This document shows positions 9,287-20,966 of a stretch of DNA of 38,711 bases, piece after piece (within the stretch, counting starts at the first letter, position 1; each line of letters opens with the position of its first letter). A program made the position numbers and the translations under genes. The notes below the pieces were generated by a model. It made no database searches. It worked only from the letters and a program-made list of their open reading frames with translations, and had not been told where the DNA came from. Origin of the DNA: Moraxella bovis (lineage in GTDB: Bacteria; Pseudomonadota; Gammaproteobacteria; Pseudomonadales; Moraxellaceae). Location: positions 4,955 to 43,665 of the forward strand of contig NZ_MUXV01000032.1 of the NCBI RefSeq assembly GCF_002014975.1. The letters are read 5' to 3'.

Positions 9287-9315
9287 ATTATACCAATTTT
9301 TATGCCATTTTCAAA
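9287..9315 (-). promoter_or_regulatory. sigma-70 promoter of rpsP
   Basis: Minus strand TTTGAA (9315-9310), 17-base spacer, TATAAT (9292-9287). It points at rpsP and leaves a leader of roughly 105 bases, long enough for translational control. Confidence 0.6.
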
Positions 9316-9376
9316 GTAATTTTTTAAAAATTCTCATGCCGTGATGCAACACCTGACAACATGGACATAAATTGGT

Positions 9377-9404
9377 TTGACAAAGCAATTTCCGACTTTA
9401 TGCA
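9377..9404 (+). promoter_or_regulatory. possible promoter of the EnvZ-like kinase
   Basis: TTGACA at 9377-9382, 16-base spacer, TATGCA at 9399-9404, about 48 bases ahead of the kinase start. The -35 is perfect but the -10 is weak. Confidence 0.35.
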
Positions 9405-9451
9405 CAAAACGTGTGTTAAAATAGAGCGTATCGCACTTTTATCCCATTTTT

Positions 9452-10888
9452 ATGAAAAAAAATTACAAGTACTGGCAACTTAAAATCAGACACACGCTAA
9501 ATTCTAACACATGGCAGACGGTTAGCATGGTGATTTTTATCGTCTTTGCCAGTATCGCTTTATCGATTTGGCTCATTTGGCGAAGCCTGTATCTGCCTGA
9601 GATTAAGAATCACGCCAGTTATTTGGCAAGCGAGCTGACCTTTATTGACAACGCCAATCAGAGCTTTGCAGACGACCCTGCCATGCTCAAATGGGTGCAG
9701 GACAACAGCCATGTGCAAATCATCAGCGACCCGAGCGAGTTTCCTGTGGTCAATGACAAGATAGTGGCTGACTTTTTTACCGACATTTTTGCAGGGCAAG
9801 TCAGCCGAGAGCTTGGGCGTGAGGTCAAGGTTTATTTTAAGTTCAAACCAACTCCGAAGCTGTGGATTTGGGACAGCAAATACCCCAACGTTTGGCTGCG
9901 TGAACCTGTCATTCACTACTCGCAGTACAGTGCGGGGTTACTGGCAGGCTTTGTGTTTGGCTTGCCGATTTTGACCATTTTGGTGAGTCTGGTTTTGGTA
10001 CGTCGCCTAAATCGCCCACTCAAAAAACTAGAACGCACCGCCAATGACTACATTCATCTAGGGCATGCGACCGTGCTACCCGAGGTTGGCTCAAATGAGA
10101 TTCGTAAAGTCAATACCGCCTTTAACCGCCTATTTCACACCCTACATCAAGCCCAAAAAGAACGCACCATCATGCTCGCTGGCATCAGCCATGACTTACG
10201 CACGCCCCTAACTCGCATGCGACTGACTGCCGAGATGTTGCCTGATGAGTTTTTTCGAGAAGGGCTGGTGTATGACATCGAGGACATGGATGCTATTTTG
10301 GAACAGTTCATGTCATTTATGAAAGACGGCTCGGATGAAGCAGTGCGAGCGACCAATTTGGAGCTGATTTTCCATGAAATCAGCGTGCAGTTTAATGACG
10401 TGCGTTTTGTCTATGACAATCGGGTCGTCGAAGATGTCATGGTGCGTCCTTTATCCATGAAACGCTTGATTGTCAATTTGATCAATAATGCGGTGCGTTA
10501 TGGGCGTGAACCCATCCATTTGGGGGCGGTGATTGATTATCGAGACGCCGATGATTTAACCGCTGAAACCCTTAAAAAAAGAATACTCACCATCAGTGTG
10601 CGTGATGAAGGCGAGGGTGTGGCGGAGAGTGAACTACAACGTATTATGCAACCTTTTGAGCGTGGTGAGACAGCACGGACAACCCAAGGTAGTGGGCTAG
10701 GTCTTGCCATCGTCAGTCGTATCGCTCACCTGCACCAAGGCGAGGTCATCGCCCGCAACCATGACAATGGCGGGCTAGAAGTTCTTGTCCATATTCCTTT
10801 GGTAGATAATACACGAAGCACAACTGACACATCAGACAATCCGACAAACCATGACATCAGTGAAGATGACAAAACTAGCTCCGATTAG
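9452..10888 (+). CDS. EnvZ-like sensor histidine kinase (orphan)
   Basis: A 478-residue inner-membrane histidine kinase. Order: transmembrane helix near 24-44, periplasmic sensor domain 45-160, second helix near 162-183, HAMP linker, dimerisation/phosphoacceptor domain with LAGISHDLRTPLTRMRL (H247), then ATPase domain with N box NLINNAVRYG, G1 DEGEGV, F box PFERGE and G2 GSGLGLAIV. The HDLRTPLTRMRL block is the EnvZ/OmpR-class form. No ompR-like gene precedes it, unlike the usual ompR-envZ operon. The nearest regulator, bfmR, lies 2 kb away on the other strand with its own kinase. The 40-residue C-terminal tail rich in T, S and D is probably disordered. Confidence 0.85.
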   Translation: MKKNYKYWQLKIRHTLNSNTWQTVSMVIFIVFASIALSIWLIWRSLYLPEIKNHASYLASELTFIDNANQSFADDPAMLKWVQDNSHVQIISDPSEFPVVNDKIVADFFTDIFAGQVSRELGREVKVYFKFKPTPKLWIWDSKYPNVWLREPVIHYSQYSAGLLAGFVFGLPILTILVSLVLVRRLNRPLKKLERTANDYIHLGHATVLPEVGSNEIRKVNTAFNRLFHTLHQAQKERTIMLAGISHDLRTPLTRMRLTAEMLPDEFFREGLVYDIEDMDAILEQFMSFMKDGSDEAVRATNLELIFHEISVQFNDVRFVYDNRVVEDVMVRPLSMKRLIVNLINNAVRYGREPIHLGAVIDYRDADDLTAETLKKRILTISVRDEGEGVAESELQRIMQPFERGETARTTQGSGLGLAIVSRIAHLHQGEVIARNHDNGGLEVLVHIPLVDNTRSTTDTSDNPTNHDISEDDKTSSD

Positions 10889-10926
10889 ACTGATACATAT
10901 CAGTTAATGAATTGACGTGATTTTTA

Positions 10927-10962
10927 ATTATTTTTTACCAATCTATTATTTTTTACCAATCT
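10927..10962. repeat. 18-bp perfect tandem duplication
   Basis: ATTATTTTTTACCAATCT occurs twice head to tail (10927-10944 and 10945-10962). The second copy contains the stop codon of the 56-aa minus-strand gene, so the duplication lengthens only what lies after the stop. Confidence 0.9.
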
Positions 10963-11116
10963 CGGGGGGTAGCTGATTGGTCGTATCGGTAAAGCTGACG
11001 GGGGCGACAAGACTGGTTTTGGCTTGCTCAACATTCTTATCGGTGCTAGGCACCAGCAGAAAATAACCCAACAGAGCCGCATTGGCAAGCACCAACAATC
11101 CAAAAAGATAAGGCAT
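10946..11116 (-). CDS. 56-aa predicted single-pass membrane protein
   Basis: Reading from ATG at 11116 gives a coherent small protein beginning MPYLFGLLVLANAALLGYFL, one strongly hydrophobic helix, then a polar tail ending PPEIGKK. An overlapping 66-codon frame in this stretch gives a cysteine/tryptophan-rich, unconvincing product, so I prefer this one. ATG is preceded by AGGATG, a modest ribosome-binding site. It lies between the convergent EnvZ-like kinase and bfmS; being downstream of bfmS on the same strand it may be the last gene of that transcript. Function unknown; small anchors of this kind resemble N-termini of SPOR-type envelope proteins, but no SPOR domain is present. Confidence 0.55.
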   Translation of the reverse strand: MPYLFGLLVLANAALLGYFLLVPSTDKNVEQAKTSLVAPVSFTDTTNQLPPEIGKK

Positions 11117-11195
11117 ATTGACATCCTAAGATAAATTTATGATTTATTTTAGCATAACTTTGCCAAAATGCCACGCCAGTTATCTGTATTTATCG

Positions 11196-12875
11196 CTATT
11201 CGTCTGTACCGATGAGTTTTTTCTCACTTTTTGCGCCCGTCAGCTCATCTGCCACGATAACCACACCCACCTGTTTGACTGGCCATTCCATGGTAAATCT
11301 CGCCCCGTGCAAACTTGGGCTTTCATCCACACTCATGTTACCACTAAACCAAAATGCAATGCGTGCAACAATGGACAGACCAAGTCCATAGCCACCTGAC
11401 GCACGGGTACGACTGTCATCGAGACGGGCAAAAGGAATGAACACTTTTTCACGGTCAGCTTCGGGAATGCCATGCCCATCATCTTCGACAGTGACAAATG
11501 CCATGCCTTTTTTGACCCCTGCACTGATGATGGTGGTGCTTTTGGCATAACGCAGGGCATTGCCCGCTAAGTTTTGCACCACACGGTGTAGATAACGCCT
11601 GTCTGCCATCGCCACCACTTTTTGGGCGGGCGGTTTGATTTGTATGGCAATGGGCTTGCCCAAAGCATTGGTCTCACGCTCGATTTGTTCAAGGAGCTCT
11701 TTTAAGCACACCATTTCCCAATCCATCTTTGGAGAGCCTTCTTCGAGCTTGGCATAGGTTAAAATTTCATCAATAAGCTCATTTAAAGAAGCAATGTCAT
11801 CATCAATATACTGTTTTTGTACCTGCCGTGACTCATAATCATCATCATCAGCAAGCATGTCCACCGCAAAACGAATGCGTGCCACTGGCGTTCTTAGTTC
11901 ATGCGAGACGGCACGGGTCAGCTCACGTTGGGATTCTATCAGTCTTTTAATATGACGAATCATAGCATTAAAGGTTGATGACAGACGAGCGATGTCATCA
12001 TACCCTGCCACTTGCACCATGGTGTCAAGTTTACCTTCGGCAACTTTATTGACCCCCATTTGTAAAAGTTGTAAACGTCGCTCTAATGGGAAAATCAGGG
12101 CATATACACCAAAACTCACTAACAACAGGCAAGTCAGCACAATACTAATGATGACATCCAAGGAAAAGAAGTTAAACAAAGGTACGGTTACCACCAACAC
12201 TTCATTAGGAATGGTTGATGCCATCATGACCGATAGGTGGGGTCTTTGGTTTTCATTGTCAAAACTAAGCACTGCCTTGCCAGTATTTAGTCGGTCAAAC
12301 TGCTCTTTATCCAAGCCCAAAGTTGACAAAGGCAATAATGCCATAGAATAACCAAATTTTTGACTTAGATGAGCAAGACGTGCTTGCTTATCTGTCAAAG
12401 ATGGATAATACTGTAATTCATCCAACAAAAACCCCATAACAGCATGAATTTGACGTTCATTAATGCGATCAAGCTCGGCAGACAGCACACTGCCATCATT
12501 GTCTATGGCATGATACACCATCGAATGATGTGAGATTTCATCATAGCGAACCACTGACTTGCCTTCTTTTAATCTTTTTAATTCGCGACCTTTAAGTTCA
12601 AGGTCATCCATCGGCACGACATGAATCTCTGACCCAAATTCCCGACCAATCGCCATAAGCCAAGACTCTTTTTCTTCCACAGAGCGTCTATCATAGGATG
12701 CTGTCCCTAAATAAAAAACAACCGTGGCAATGGATTCTCGGTAAGATTGCAGGCGTTGCTGGTTAATTGCCTGCATGAGAAAATAGCCAAAAAAAGCAAC
12801 CAAAAAGCAGACAAGCAAAAGTCCTGCATAAATACGAAAAAAGATACTACGTTCGGTAATTGATGAAAGTGCCAT
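11196..12875 (-). CDS. bfmS: sensor histidine kinase BfmS (RstB-like)
   Basis: A 559-residue inner-membrane kinase, longer than most EnvZ-class kinases because of a large periplasmic domain (about 37-235) between two helices (11-35 and 238-262). HAMP follows, then the phosphoacceptor motif AVSHELRTPVARIRF with H325, an N box NLAGNALRYA, and DDGHGIPEADREKVF plus GGYGLGLSIV in the ATPase domain. It stands downstream of bfmR in the same orientation, the Moraxellaceae bfmR-bfmS arrangement known in Acinetobacter to govern envelope, biofilm and stress traits. A hairpin with T-tract separates the two genes, so the kinase may be made at lower levels than the regulator. Confidence 0.88.
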   Translation of the reverse strand: MALSSITERSIFFRIYAGLLLVCFLVAFFGYFLMQAINQQRLQSYRESIATVVFYLGTASYDRRSVEEKESWLMAIGREFGSEIHVVPMDDLELKGRELKRLKEGKSVVRYDEISHHSMVYHAIDNDGSVLSAELDRINERQIHAVMGFLLDELQYYPSLTDKQARLAHLSQKFGYSMALLPLSTLGLDKEQFDRLNTGKAVLSFDNENQRPHLSVMMASTIPNEVLVVTVPLFNFFSLDVIISIVLTCLLLVSFGVYALIFPLERRLQLLQMGVNKVAEGKLDTMVQVAGYDDIARLSSTFNAMIRHIKRLIESQRELTRAVSHELRTPVARIRFAVDMLADDDDYESRQVQKQYIDDDIASLNELIDEILTYAKLEEGSPKMDWEMVCLKELLEQIERETNALGKPIAIQIKPPAQKVVAMADRRYLHRVVQNLAGNALRYAKSTTIISAGVKKGMAFVTVEDDGHGIPEADREKVFIPFARLDDSRTRASGGYGLGLSIVARIAFWFSGNMSVDESPSLHGARFTMEWPVKQVGVVIVADELTGAKSEKKLIGTDE

Positions 12876-12894
12876 ACCATTGACTTATCATGAG

Positions 12895-12930
12895 TGAAAA
12901 TAAAAAGCCAGCGATGTGGCTGGCTTTATT
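12895..12930 (-). terminator. terminator between bfmR and bfmS
   Basis: On the minus strand AAAGCCAGC / GCTGGCTTT (12927-12904), nine perfect pairs around a six-base loop, followed by TTATTTTCAC. It sits 40 bases after the bfmR stop and about 25 bases before the bfmS start. Confidence 0.75.
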
Positions 12931-12969
12931 GTAGCATAGCTTGGATATTGACTGATGTTAAGATTACAA

Positions 12970-13692
12970 TTAATTGCCTTCTTTAACAAACAGATAACCT
13001 TTACTACGCACTGTTTTGATACGTTTGGGATTTTCTGGGTCATCGCCAATTTTTGGACGAATACGAGAAATACGCACGTCAATTGAACGGTCTTGACCAT
13101 CGTACTCAATACCACGAAGTCGCTCAAAAATATCTTCACGAGATAAGATACGACCTGCATTGGATGCAAGTAGCCAAAGCAAATCATACTCAGCACTGGT
13201 AAAATCAACCAATTCGTCATTTAGAGTCACTGAGCGACCGCCATTGTCAATGACCAAATCACCAAATTCCAAACGCTGTGGCGTGTCATCTGTCGGTGCC
13301 GAGTCAGAGCGACGAAGCAAGGCACGGATACGGGCTAGCAATACTCGGGGCTGGGCAGGTTTTGCCACGTAATCATCCGCCCCCATCTCTAAGCCTAACA
13401 CCTGATCCATGTCTTCGGTGCGTGCTGTTAACATTAAAATCGGCTGAGCATAGTGTGGGCGTACTTCACGGCACACTGTCAAGCCATCACTACCTGGCAA
13501 CATGACATCAAGCACCACCAAATCAGGCTGTTCACTAATGATGCGACGAATCGCACGGGTGCCATCAGTTTCAATCGCCACGTCCAATCCGTTACGTCTG
13601 AGATAGTCTTGGGTTAAGGCGGCAAGACGCTCATCATCTTCAACAATCAGAATTCGGGGAATGTCTTCTTTTTCTGGGGCTGTCGTTGTCAT
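12970..13692 (-). CDS. bfmR: response regulator BfmR (OmpR/PhoB family)
   Basis: A 240-residue DNA-binding response regulator. Receiver domain: acidic pair E18-D19-D20 in ILIVEDDERLA, phosphoacceptor D62 in VVLDVMLPGSDG, switch threonine in LMLTARTED and K111 in DDYVAKP. The C-terminal winged helix ends with the DNA-recognition stretch DGQDRSIDVRISRIRPKIGDDP. Long stretches match what I recall of Acinetobacter BfmR (RIISEQPDLVVLDVMLPG and the IFERLRGIEYDGQDRS region). It is the cognate regulator of the kinase gene just downstream. The start has AAGGAT upstream. Confidence 0.93.
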   Translation of the reverse strand: MTTTAPEKEDIPRILIVEDDERLAALTQDYLRRNGLDVAIETDGTRAIRRIISEQPDLVVLDVMLPGSDGLTVCREVRPHYAQPILMLTARTEDMDQVLGLEMGADDYVAKPAQPRVLLARIRALLRRSDSAPTDDTPQRLEFGDLVIDNGGRSVTLNDELVDFTSAEYDLLWLLASNAGRILSREDIFERLRGIEYDGQDRSIDVRISRIRPKIGDDPENPKRIKTVRSKGYLFVKEGN

Positions 13693-13831
13693 ATATTATC
13701 CTTGAATACATCAAAAGATACATCAAAATCAGGTAATGCCATCAATCAAGCAAACTTGTTTGGTGGACATGCTTATTCTAACAAATTTTTGAGCAATAAG
13801 CACGATTTTTAATCAGCAATTAAGCAAATAA

Positions 13832-14248
13832 TTAAGCACGGTTTTTGTACTTTTGAATGGTTTGTAGCTGTGCCAATGACTCTGTCAATGCTGTCAGGGC
13901 AGCAGTGGTATCAATATTAGCACTTTGATTTGCCAAGGCTTGCTCGGCAGTGCGACGTGCTTCGGCGATTTTTGCTTCATCCAGATTACTGGCACGTTCT
14001 GCCGAATCAGCAAGCACGGTCACAATCTTAGGTTGAACTTCTAGCACACCACCTTGTACATAAATCACTTCATCTGTACCATCGGCTGATTTTAGGTGCA
14101 AAGGACCTGGTTTTAGCAAAGTAATGATTGGCGTATGACCTGCCAAAATACCAAGTTCACCATCAATACCCGAAGCCACAAGCACACTAATGTCACCTGA
14201 GTAAAGCTCTTCTCTGGCACTGACCACTCGGCATGTAAATGTTGCCAT
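13832..14248 (-). CDS. atpC: F1F0 ATP synthase epsilon subunit
   Basis: Central-stalk subunit that rotates with gamma and restrains ATP hydrolysis. The 138 residues comprise the N-terminal beta-sandwich (MATFTCRVVSAREELYSG, GELGILAGHTPIITLLKPG) and a C-terminal helical hairpin rich in alanine. It is the last gene of the nine-gene atp cluster; I see no clear terminator in the 140 bases before bfmR. Confidence 0.96.
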   Translation of the reverse strand: MATFTCRVVSAREELYSGDISVLVASGIDGELGILAGHTPIITLLKPGPLHLKSADGTDEVIYVQGGVLEVQPKIVTVLADSAERASNLDEAKIAEARRTAEQALANQSANIDTTAALTALTESLAQLQTIQKYKNRA

Positions 14249-14333
14249 GATGACTCCTATCTATATTTATATCATCGTTTTGTCCGTGATAAAGTCAGTT
14301 AAGATTAGATTTCTCCAATCTTAACTTTGGACA

Positions 14334-15767
<1,434 letters not shown>

Positions 15768-15795
15768 CTAAATTTTTATATTCAGCTAAACTGAC

Positions 15796-16668
15796 TTATG
15801 ATACAGCGGCAGCACCACCAACGATTTCCGAAATCTCTCGGGTAATCGCTGCTTGTCTGAGCTTATTATAAACCAATTGTAAATCTTTAATTAAATTACC
15901 AGCATTATCTGTCGCCGCTTTCATCGCTACCATACGAGCAGATTGCTCTGATGCGATGTTTTCAAGGACGGCTTGATAAACCAATGATTCAATATAGCGT
16001 ACCATCAAACTGTCAATCAACGTCTTTGTATCAGGCTCATAAATATAATCCCAACCGTGACTGATACCCTCATCATCGGACAAAGCTCCCTCAGGCAAAG
16101 GAACAAGCTGAGTGATTGATGGTTTTTGGGTCATGGCGTTGATAAACTGATTGTACACCAAATAAATTCTATCTAATTTGCCATTTTGGTAATCATCAAG
16201 CATGGTCTGTACGGGACTGCTGATGTGTTCATAGCTTGGACTATCGCCATAATCGGTAACTACCGATGTGACATTACCACCAAAGTTTTTGAAAAAGCCA
16301 ACGCCTTTTGAGCCAATGGCCGCAAACTCAACTTCGACAGACTGCTCTTGGTAAGTTTTGACTGACTTTAATAAACTTTTAAATAGGTTAATGTTTAGAC
16401 CACCTGCCAAACCACGGTCAGAAGTAACCACAATAAAGCCCACACGGTTCACAGGGCGACTGACCATATAAGGGTGCTTATAATCGGACTGTGCTTGCAC
16501 AAGGTGTGAAATCACACGGTGCATACTTTCAGCATAAGGGCGACCCATGCCCATGCGTTCTTGAGCCCGACGCATTTTACTGGCAGCAACCATCTGCATG
16601 GCACGTGTGATTTTCTGAGTGCTTTTAATACTGGTTACTTTTGCACGTATTTCTTTTAAGCTTGCCAT
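15796..16668 (-). CDS. atpG: F1F0 ATP synthase gamma subunit
   Basis: Rotor shaft of F1, 290 residues. The N-terminal helix [32 protein letters not shown] and the C-terminal helix [20 protein letters not shown] ... [21 protein letters not shown] are the two ends of the coiled-coil shaft and are fully conserved in pattern. The middle ([18 protein letters not shown]) forms the Rossmann-like lobe. Third from the end in the operon. Confidence 0.97.
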   Translation of the reverse strand: MASLKEIRAKVTSIKSTQKITRAMQMVAASKMRRAQERMGMGRPYAESMHRVISHLVQAQSDYKHPYMVSRPVNRVGFIVVTSDRGLAGGLNINLFKSLLKSVKTYQEQSVEVEFAAIGSKGVGFFKNFGGNVTSVVTDYGDSPSYEHISSPVQTMLDDYQNGKLDRIYLVYNQFINAMTQKPSITQLVPLPEGALSDDEGISHGWDYIYEPDTKTLIDSLMVRYIESLVYQAVLENIASEQSARMVAMKAATDNAGNLIKDLQLVYNKLRQAAITREISEIVGGAAAVS

Positions 16669-16734
16669 AATTATTCCAAAACTGGACTCAGTTTAAATGG
16701 GTATATGGTGTATCAATGATACACCATATTGCTC

Positions 16735-18279
16735 TTAGTAGCTACGAGATGCTTTGAAAGCTTCAATCCCTGCTTTTAGACGACTCTCGATGTCATCATT
16801 ATAGTTGGCAGTCTCATCAATCTCGCTCATGAGAGCACCATATTCGCCACGAAGGAAGCTTAGCAAACCTTGCTCAAAAGCACCGATTTTTTCAACAGGT
16901 ACATCCGCAAGATAACCTTCGTTTGATGCATAGATGACCGCCGCTTGGTCAGCGATAGACATCGGTGCGTATTGTTTTTGCTTCATCAGCTCAGTCACAC
17001 GCTGACCGTGTTCTAGTTGCTGTTTGGTTGCGTCATCCAAATCCGATGCAAACTGAGCAAAGGCAGCCAACTCACGATACTGTGCCAAGGCTGTACGGAT
17101 ACCGCCTGAAAGCTTTTTGATGATTTTCGTTTGAGCTGCACCACCCACACGAGATACCGAGATACCAGCATTTACCGCAGGGCGAATACCTGAGTTAAAT
17201 AGGTTAGATTCTAAGAAAATCTGACCATCAGTAATCGAAATGACGTTGGTAGGTACGAACGCTGATACGTCCCCTGCTTGTGTTTCAATGATGGGCAGGG
17301 CAGTCAATGAACCAGTCTTGCCTTTGACTTCGCCACCCGTAAACGCTTCTACATAGTCCGCATTAACACGAGATGCACGTTCTAACAGACGTGAGTGCAA
17401 GTAAAATACATCCCCTGGGTAGGCTTCACGTCCTGGTGGACGGCGTAGTAGTAGTGAGATTTGACGATAGGCAACCGCTTGCTTAGACAAATCATCATAG
17501 ATGATAAGTGCGTCTTGACCACGGTCACGGAAGTACTCACCCATGGTACAACCAGAATATGGGGCGATGTATTGCAGTGCCGCAGGCTCTGATGCTGATG
17601 CAACCACAACGGTAGTATAAGCCAATGCACCTGACTCTTCTAGTTTACGCACCACGTTAGCGATGGTTGAGCGTTTTTGACCAACAGCAACATACACACA
17701 TTTGATGCCAGAGTCTTTTTGGGCGATGATGGCATCGATTGCCATGGCGGTCTTACCTGTTTGGCGGTCGCCAATGATAAGTTCACGCTGACCACGTCCG
17801 ATTGGAATCATGGTATCAACCGCTTTATAACCTGTCATAACAGGCTCATCAACCGATTGACGAGCGATAACGCCAGGGGCGATTTTTTCAACTTTATCGG
17901 TTAGCTTAGCATTGATAGGACCTTTGCCATCAATAGGATTACCCAAAGCATCAACCACACGACCCAACAGTTCAGGACCTACGGGTACTTCTAGGATACG
18001 ACCTGTGCAGTATGCTTTTTGTCCTTCTTGTAGGGGCAAATAGTCGCCCAAAACGACCGCACCGACTGAGTCTTGTTCTAAGTTTAGTGCCATGCCATAG
18101 ACATTGCCTTCAAACTCAATCATCTCGCCATACATGGCTTCTTCTAGACCATGAATTTTTACAATACCATCAGAGACACTGACGATAACGCCTTCAGTTT
18201 TAGCAGTTGCGCTTACGTCAAGGTCTTGAATACGTTGCTTAATCAGATTGCTGATTTCAGCTGGATTCAATTGTTGCAT
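16735..18279 (-). CDS. atpA: F1F0 ATP synthase alpha subunit
   Basis: Non-catalytic nucleotide-binding subunit, three per F1, 514 residues. P-loop GDRQTGKT at 170-177; the arginine finger is in the conserved segment [20 protein letters not shown]. The N-terminus [17 protein letters not shown] is the delta-binding helix. Placed directly after atpH in the operon order. Confidence 0.98.
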   Translation of the reverse strand: MQQLNPAEISNLIKQRIQDLDVSATAKTEGVIVSVSDGIVKIHGLEEAMYGEMIEFEGNVYGMALNLEQDSVGAVVLGDYLPLQEGQKAYCTGRILEVPVGPELLGRVVDALGNPIDGKGPINAKLTDKVEKIAPGVIARQSVDEPVMTGYKAVDTMIPIGRGQRELIIGDRQTGKTAMAIDAIIAQKDSGIKCVYVAVGQKRSTIANVVRKLEESGALAYTTVVVASASEPAALQYIAPYSGCTMGEYFRDRGQDALIIYDDLSKQAVAYRQISLLLRRPPGREAYPGDVFYLHSRLLERASRVNADYVEAFTGGEVKGKTGSLTALPIIETQAGDVSAFVPTNVISITDGQIFLESNLFNSGIRPAVNAGISVSRVGGAAQTKIIKKLSGGIRTALAQYRELAAFAQFASDLDDATKQQLEHGQRVTELMKQKQYAPMSIADQAAVIYASNEGYLADVPVEKIGAFEQGLLSFLRGEYGALMSEIDETANYNDDIESRLKAGIEAFKASRSY

Positions 18280-18312
18280 TGCCTTGTTTCCTATAATTTA
18301 GACAGCCACAGT

Positions 18313-18954
18313 TTATGCTGTTAGCTGAGTCTTTAATTGTTTTAACTTGCCACGCACCGAGCCATCAGTAAACTTATCGCCCACTTTAATGGTCGCACCC
18401 CCTAACAGTGAACTATCCACAGCCTCGTGTAAAATCACGATAGAACCTGTTGAGATAGCCAAAGATTCTTGTAGGGATTTGCGTTGGGCCTCAGTTAGTG
18501 GGTAGGCTGATGTTACGTAAGCGTCAACCTGTTTTAGCTCTTGTGATTTTAGCTTGCTGTAATGAGCATGAATCTCAGGAAGCAAAGACAGTCTGTCATT
18601 ATCAGACAGCTGGCTGACAAAGTTTGTCAATGCCTTATTGGCTGTCAGATGCTTACTTCCTGCTAATACTTCTGCCGCCACACTCACGTCCACGCCCTGT
18701 GATGCCGCTGTCTGCAACGTTTGGGCAAGTGGCGAGTTACTCGGTCTTTGGCTAGTGTAGATATCCATCAGCACCGAAGCTTTGTGACTGGCGGGAATGG
18801 CTGGATTGTGTAGCAAACCAATAAATGCGTCATTACGCACAATATCCGATGCCATCAACAAGAAGTCTTCCCATTCGTTAATCGCATTTTGCTCTTCAGC
18901 ATAGTCAAACGCAGCTTTTGCGTAAGGTCTTGCCAAGGTAGATAATTCAGCCAT
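18313..18954 (-). CDS. atpH: F1F0 ATP synthase delta subunit, enlarged
   Basis: Peripheral-stalk subunit joining b to the top of alpha. The start MAELSTLARPYAKAAFDYAEE and the end KVGDKFTDGSVRGKLKQLK are typical. At 213 residues it is about 35 longer than the usual 177-178. The extra material lies near residues 67-104, between VLMDIYTSQ and ALTNFVSQLSDNDRLSLLPEI, inside the six-helix N-terminal bundle that docks onto alpha. Both flanks align well with ordinary delta subunits, and the frame is continuous, so this is an insertion and not a misread fusion. It overlaps no neighbour and sits between atpF and atpA as normal. Confidence 0.93.
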   Translation of the reverse strand: MAELSTLARPYAKAAFDYAEEQNAINEWEDFLLMASDIVRNDAFIGLLHNPAIPASHKASVLMDIYTSQRPSNSPLAQTLQTAASQGVDVSVAAEVLAGSKHLTANKALTNFVSQLSDNDRLSLLPEIHAHYSKLKSQELKQVDAYVTSAYPLTEAQRKSLQESLAISTGSIVILHEAVDSSLLGGATIKVGDKFTDGSVRGKLKQLKTQLTA

Positions 18955-18966
18955 GAGTTCCTCTAA

Positions 18967-19437
18967 TTACAGCTTGGTTGCCAGTTGTGCTAGCATGCTG
19001 GCATGTTTTTGTTCATCAACTTTTTCTTCTAGAATCTTTTCAGCACCAAGTACTGCAAGAGTCGCAACTTGTGAACGTAGCTGTTCACGAGTTTGGGCAA
19101 TTTGTTGGTCAACCGTTTGTTGGGCCGCACCAATAATACGCTCGCTTTCAAGACGGGCTGTGACTTTGGCGTCTTCAATCATTTGATTGGCAGTTTTGTT
19201 AGCACGTTCAATGATAGAAGCAGCCTCAGCTTTGGCACTTGCAAACTCTGCTTGGACTTGTGACTCAGCAGATGCAAGGTCAGCTTTTGCTTTTTCGGCG
19301 GCGTTTAAGCCTTCTTCGATTTTACGTTGACGCTCGTTAATCGCTCCGATGAGTGGCGGCCATACGAATTTCATGCAGAACCACACGAAAAACGCAAACG
19401 CAATCATCTGACCGATAATGGTGGAATTAATATTCAT
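18967..19437 (-). CDS. atpF: F1F0 ATP synthase b subunit
   Basis: Membrane-anchored stator stalk, 156 residues. One N-terminal transmembrane helix ([22 protein letters not shown]) is followed by a long alanine- and charge-rich helix that forms the dimeric right-handed coiled coil up to delta. The N-terminal asparagine-rich start [10 protein letters not shown] is common in gammaproteobacterial b subunits. Next to atpE and atpH. Confidence 0.96.
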   Translation of the reverse strand: MNINSTIIGQMIAFAFFVWFCMKFVWPPLIGAINERQRKIEEGLNAAEKAKADLASAESQVQAEFASAKAEAASIIERANKTANQMIEDAKVTARLESERIIGAAQQTVDQQIAQTREQLRSQVATLAVLGAEKILEEKVDEQKHASMLAQLATKL

Positions 19438-19533
19438 CCAATCACCTCATTTGTTAGTGAAAGTCAGGTGATAGCCAATTGCTGTCGGCAAGTAAACTGC
19501 CGACAAGAATGGACCTAGACTGACCGCTTCAAC

Positions 19534-19788
<255 letters not shown>

Positions 19789-19827
19789 TTAATGACCTGT
19801 TTGAAGGGTTAAAATAAAAAGTGTCAA

Positions 19828-20721
<894 letters not shown>

Positions 20722-20785
20722 TTATTTTTAACTTGGTTAATCAGAACGTGTGAAAAATTCATCACGCAATCCATCAATTTGCAAG

Positions 20786-20803
20786 GTGTTGAGTTCTCAA
20801 CAC
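20786..20803. promoter_or_regulatory. 18-bp palindrome upstream of atpB
   Basis: GTGTTGAG-TT-CTCAACAC, eight perfect inverted bases each side, 74 bases ahead of atpB. No T-tract follows, so an operator or RNA hairpin in the leader is more likely than a terminator. The binding protein is unknown. Confidence 0.5.
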
Positions 20804-20883
20804 GCTCTAAAATGACACAATAAAAAATTGCTGGTTCAACTTATCCCATAAATATCAATCAGCAATTTTAAATCATTCATTTA

Positions 20884-20934
20884 AAGTACATTATTTTCAA
20901 TCATTTCATACAAATCATTGAAAATAATGTACTT
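20884..20934. repeat. 18-bp-stem inverted repeat in the atpI-atpB gap
   Basis: AAGTACATTATTTTCAAT at 20884-20901 and its exact complement at 20917-20934 around a 15-base loop. It lies just outside the family-1 element and could fold in RNA from either strand. Confidence 0.85.
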
Positions 20935-20966
20935 GTAAATTTATGAAATTTTTATCGAAATGTTTG

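Noticed and set aside
10889..10904. Inverted repeat ACTGATA-CA-TATCAGT directly after the EnvZ-like stop codon as a terminator
   Set aside because: Only seven pairs with a two-base centre and no T-tract follows, so termination is not supported; it is at most a weak palindrome.
10924..11124. 66-codon minus-strand frame as a gene
   Set aside because: Its product is a cysteine/tryptophan/proline-rich string ending in a repeat from the 18-base duplication. The overlapping 56-codon frame gives a far more natural membrane protein.
12888..13220. 110-codon minus-strand frame overlapping bfmR
   Set aside because: It is an out-of-frame reading of the strongly conserved bfmR C-terminus and crosses the terminator hairpin.
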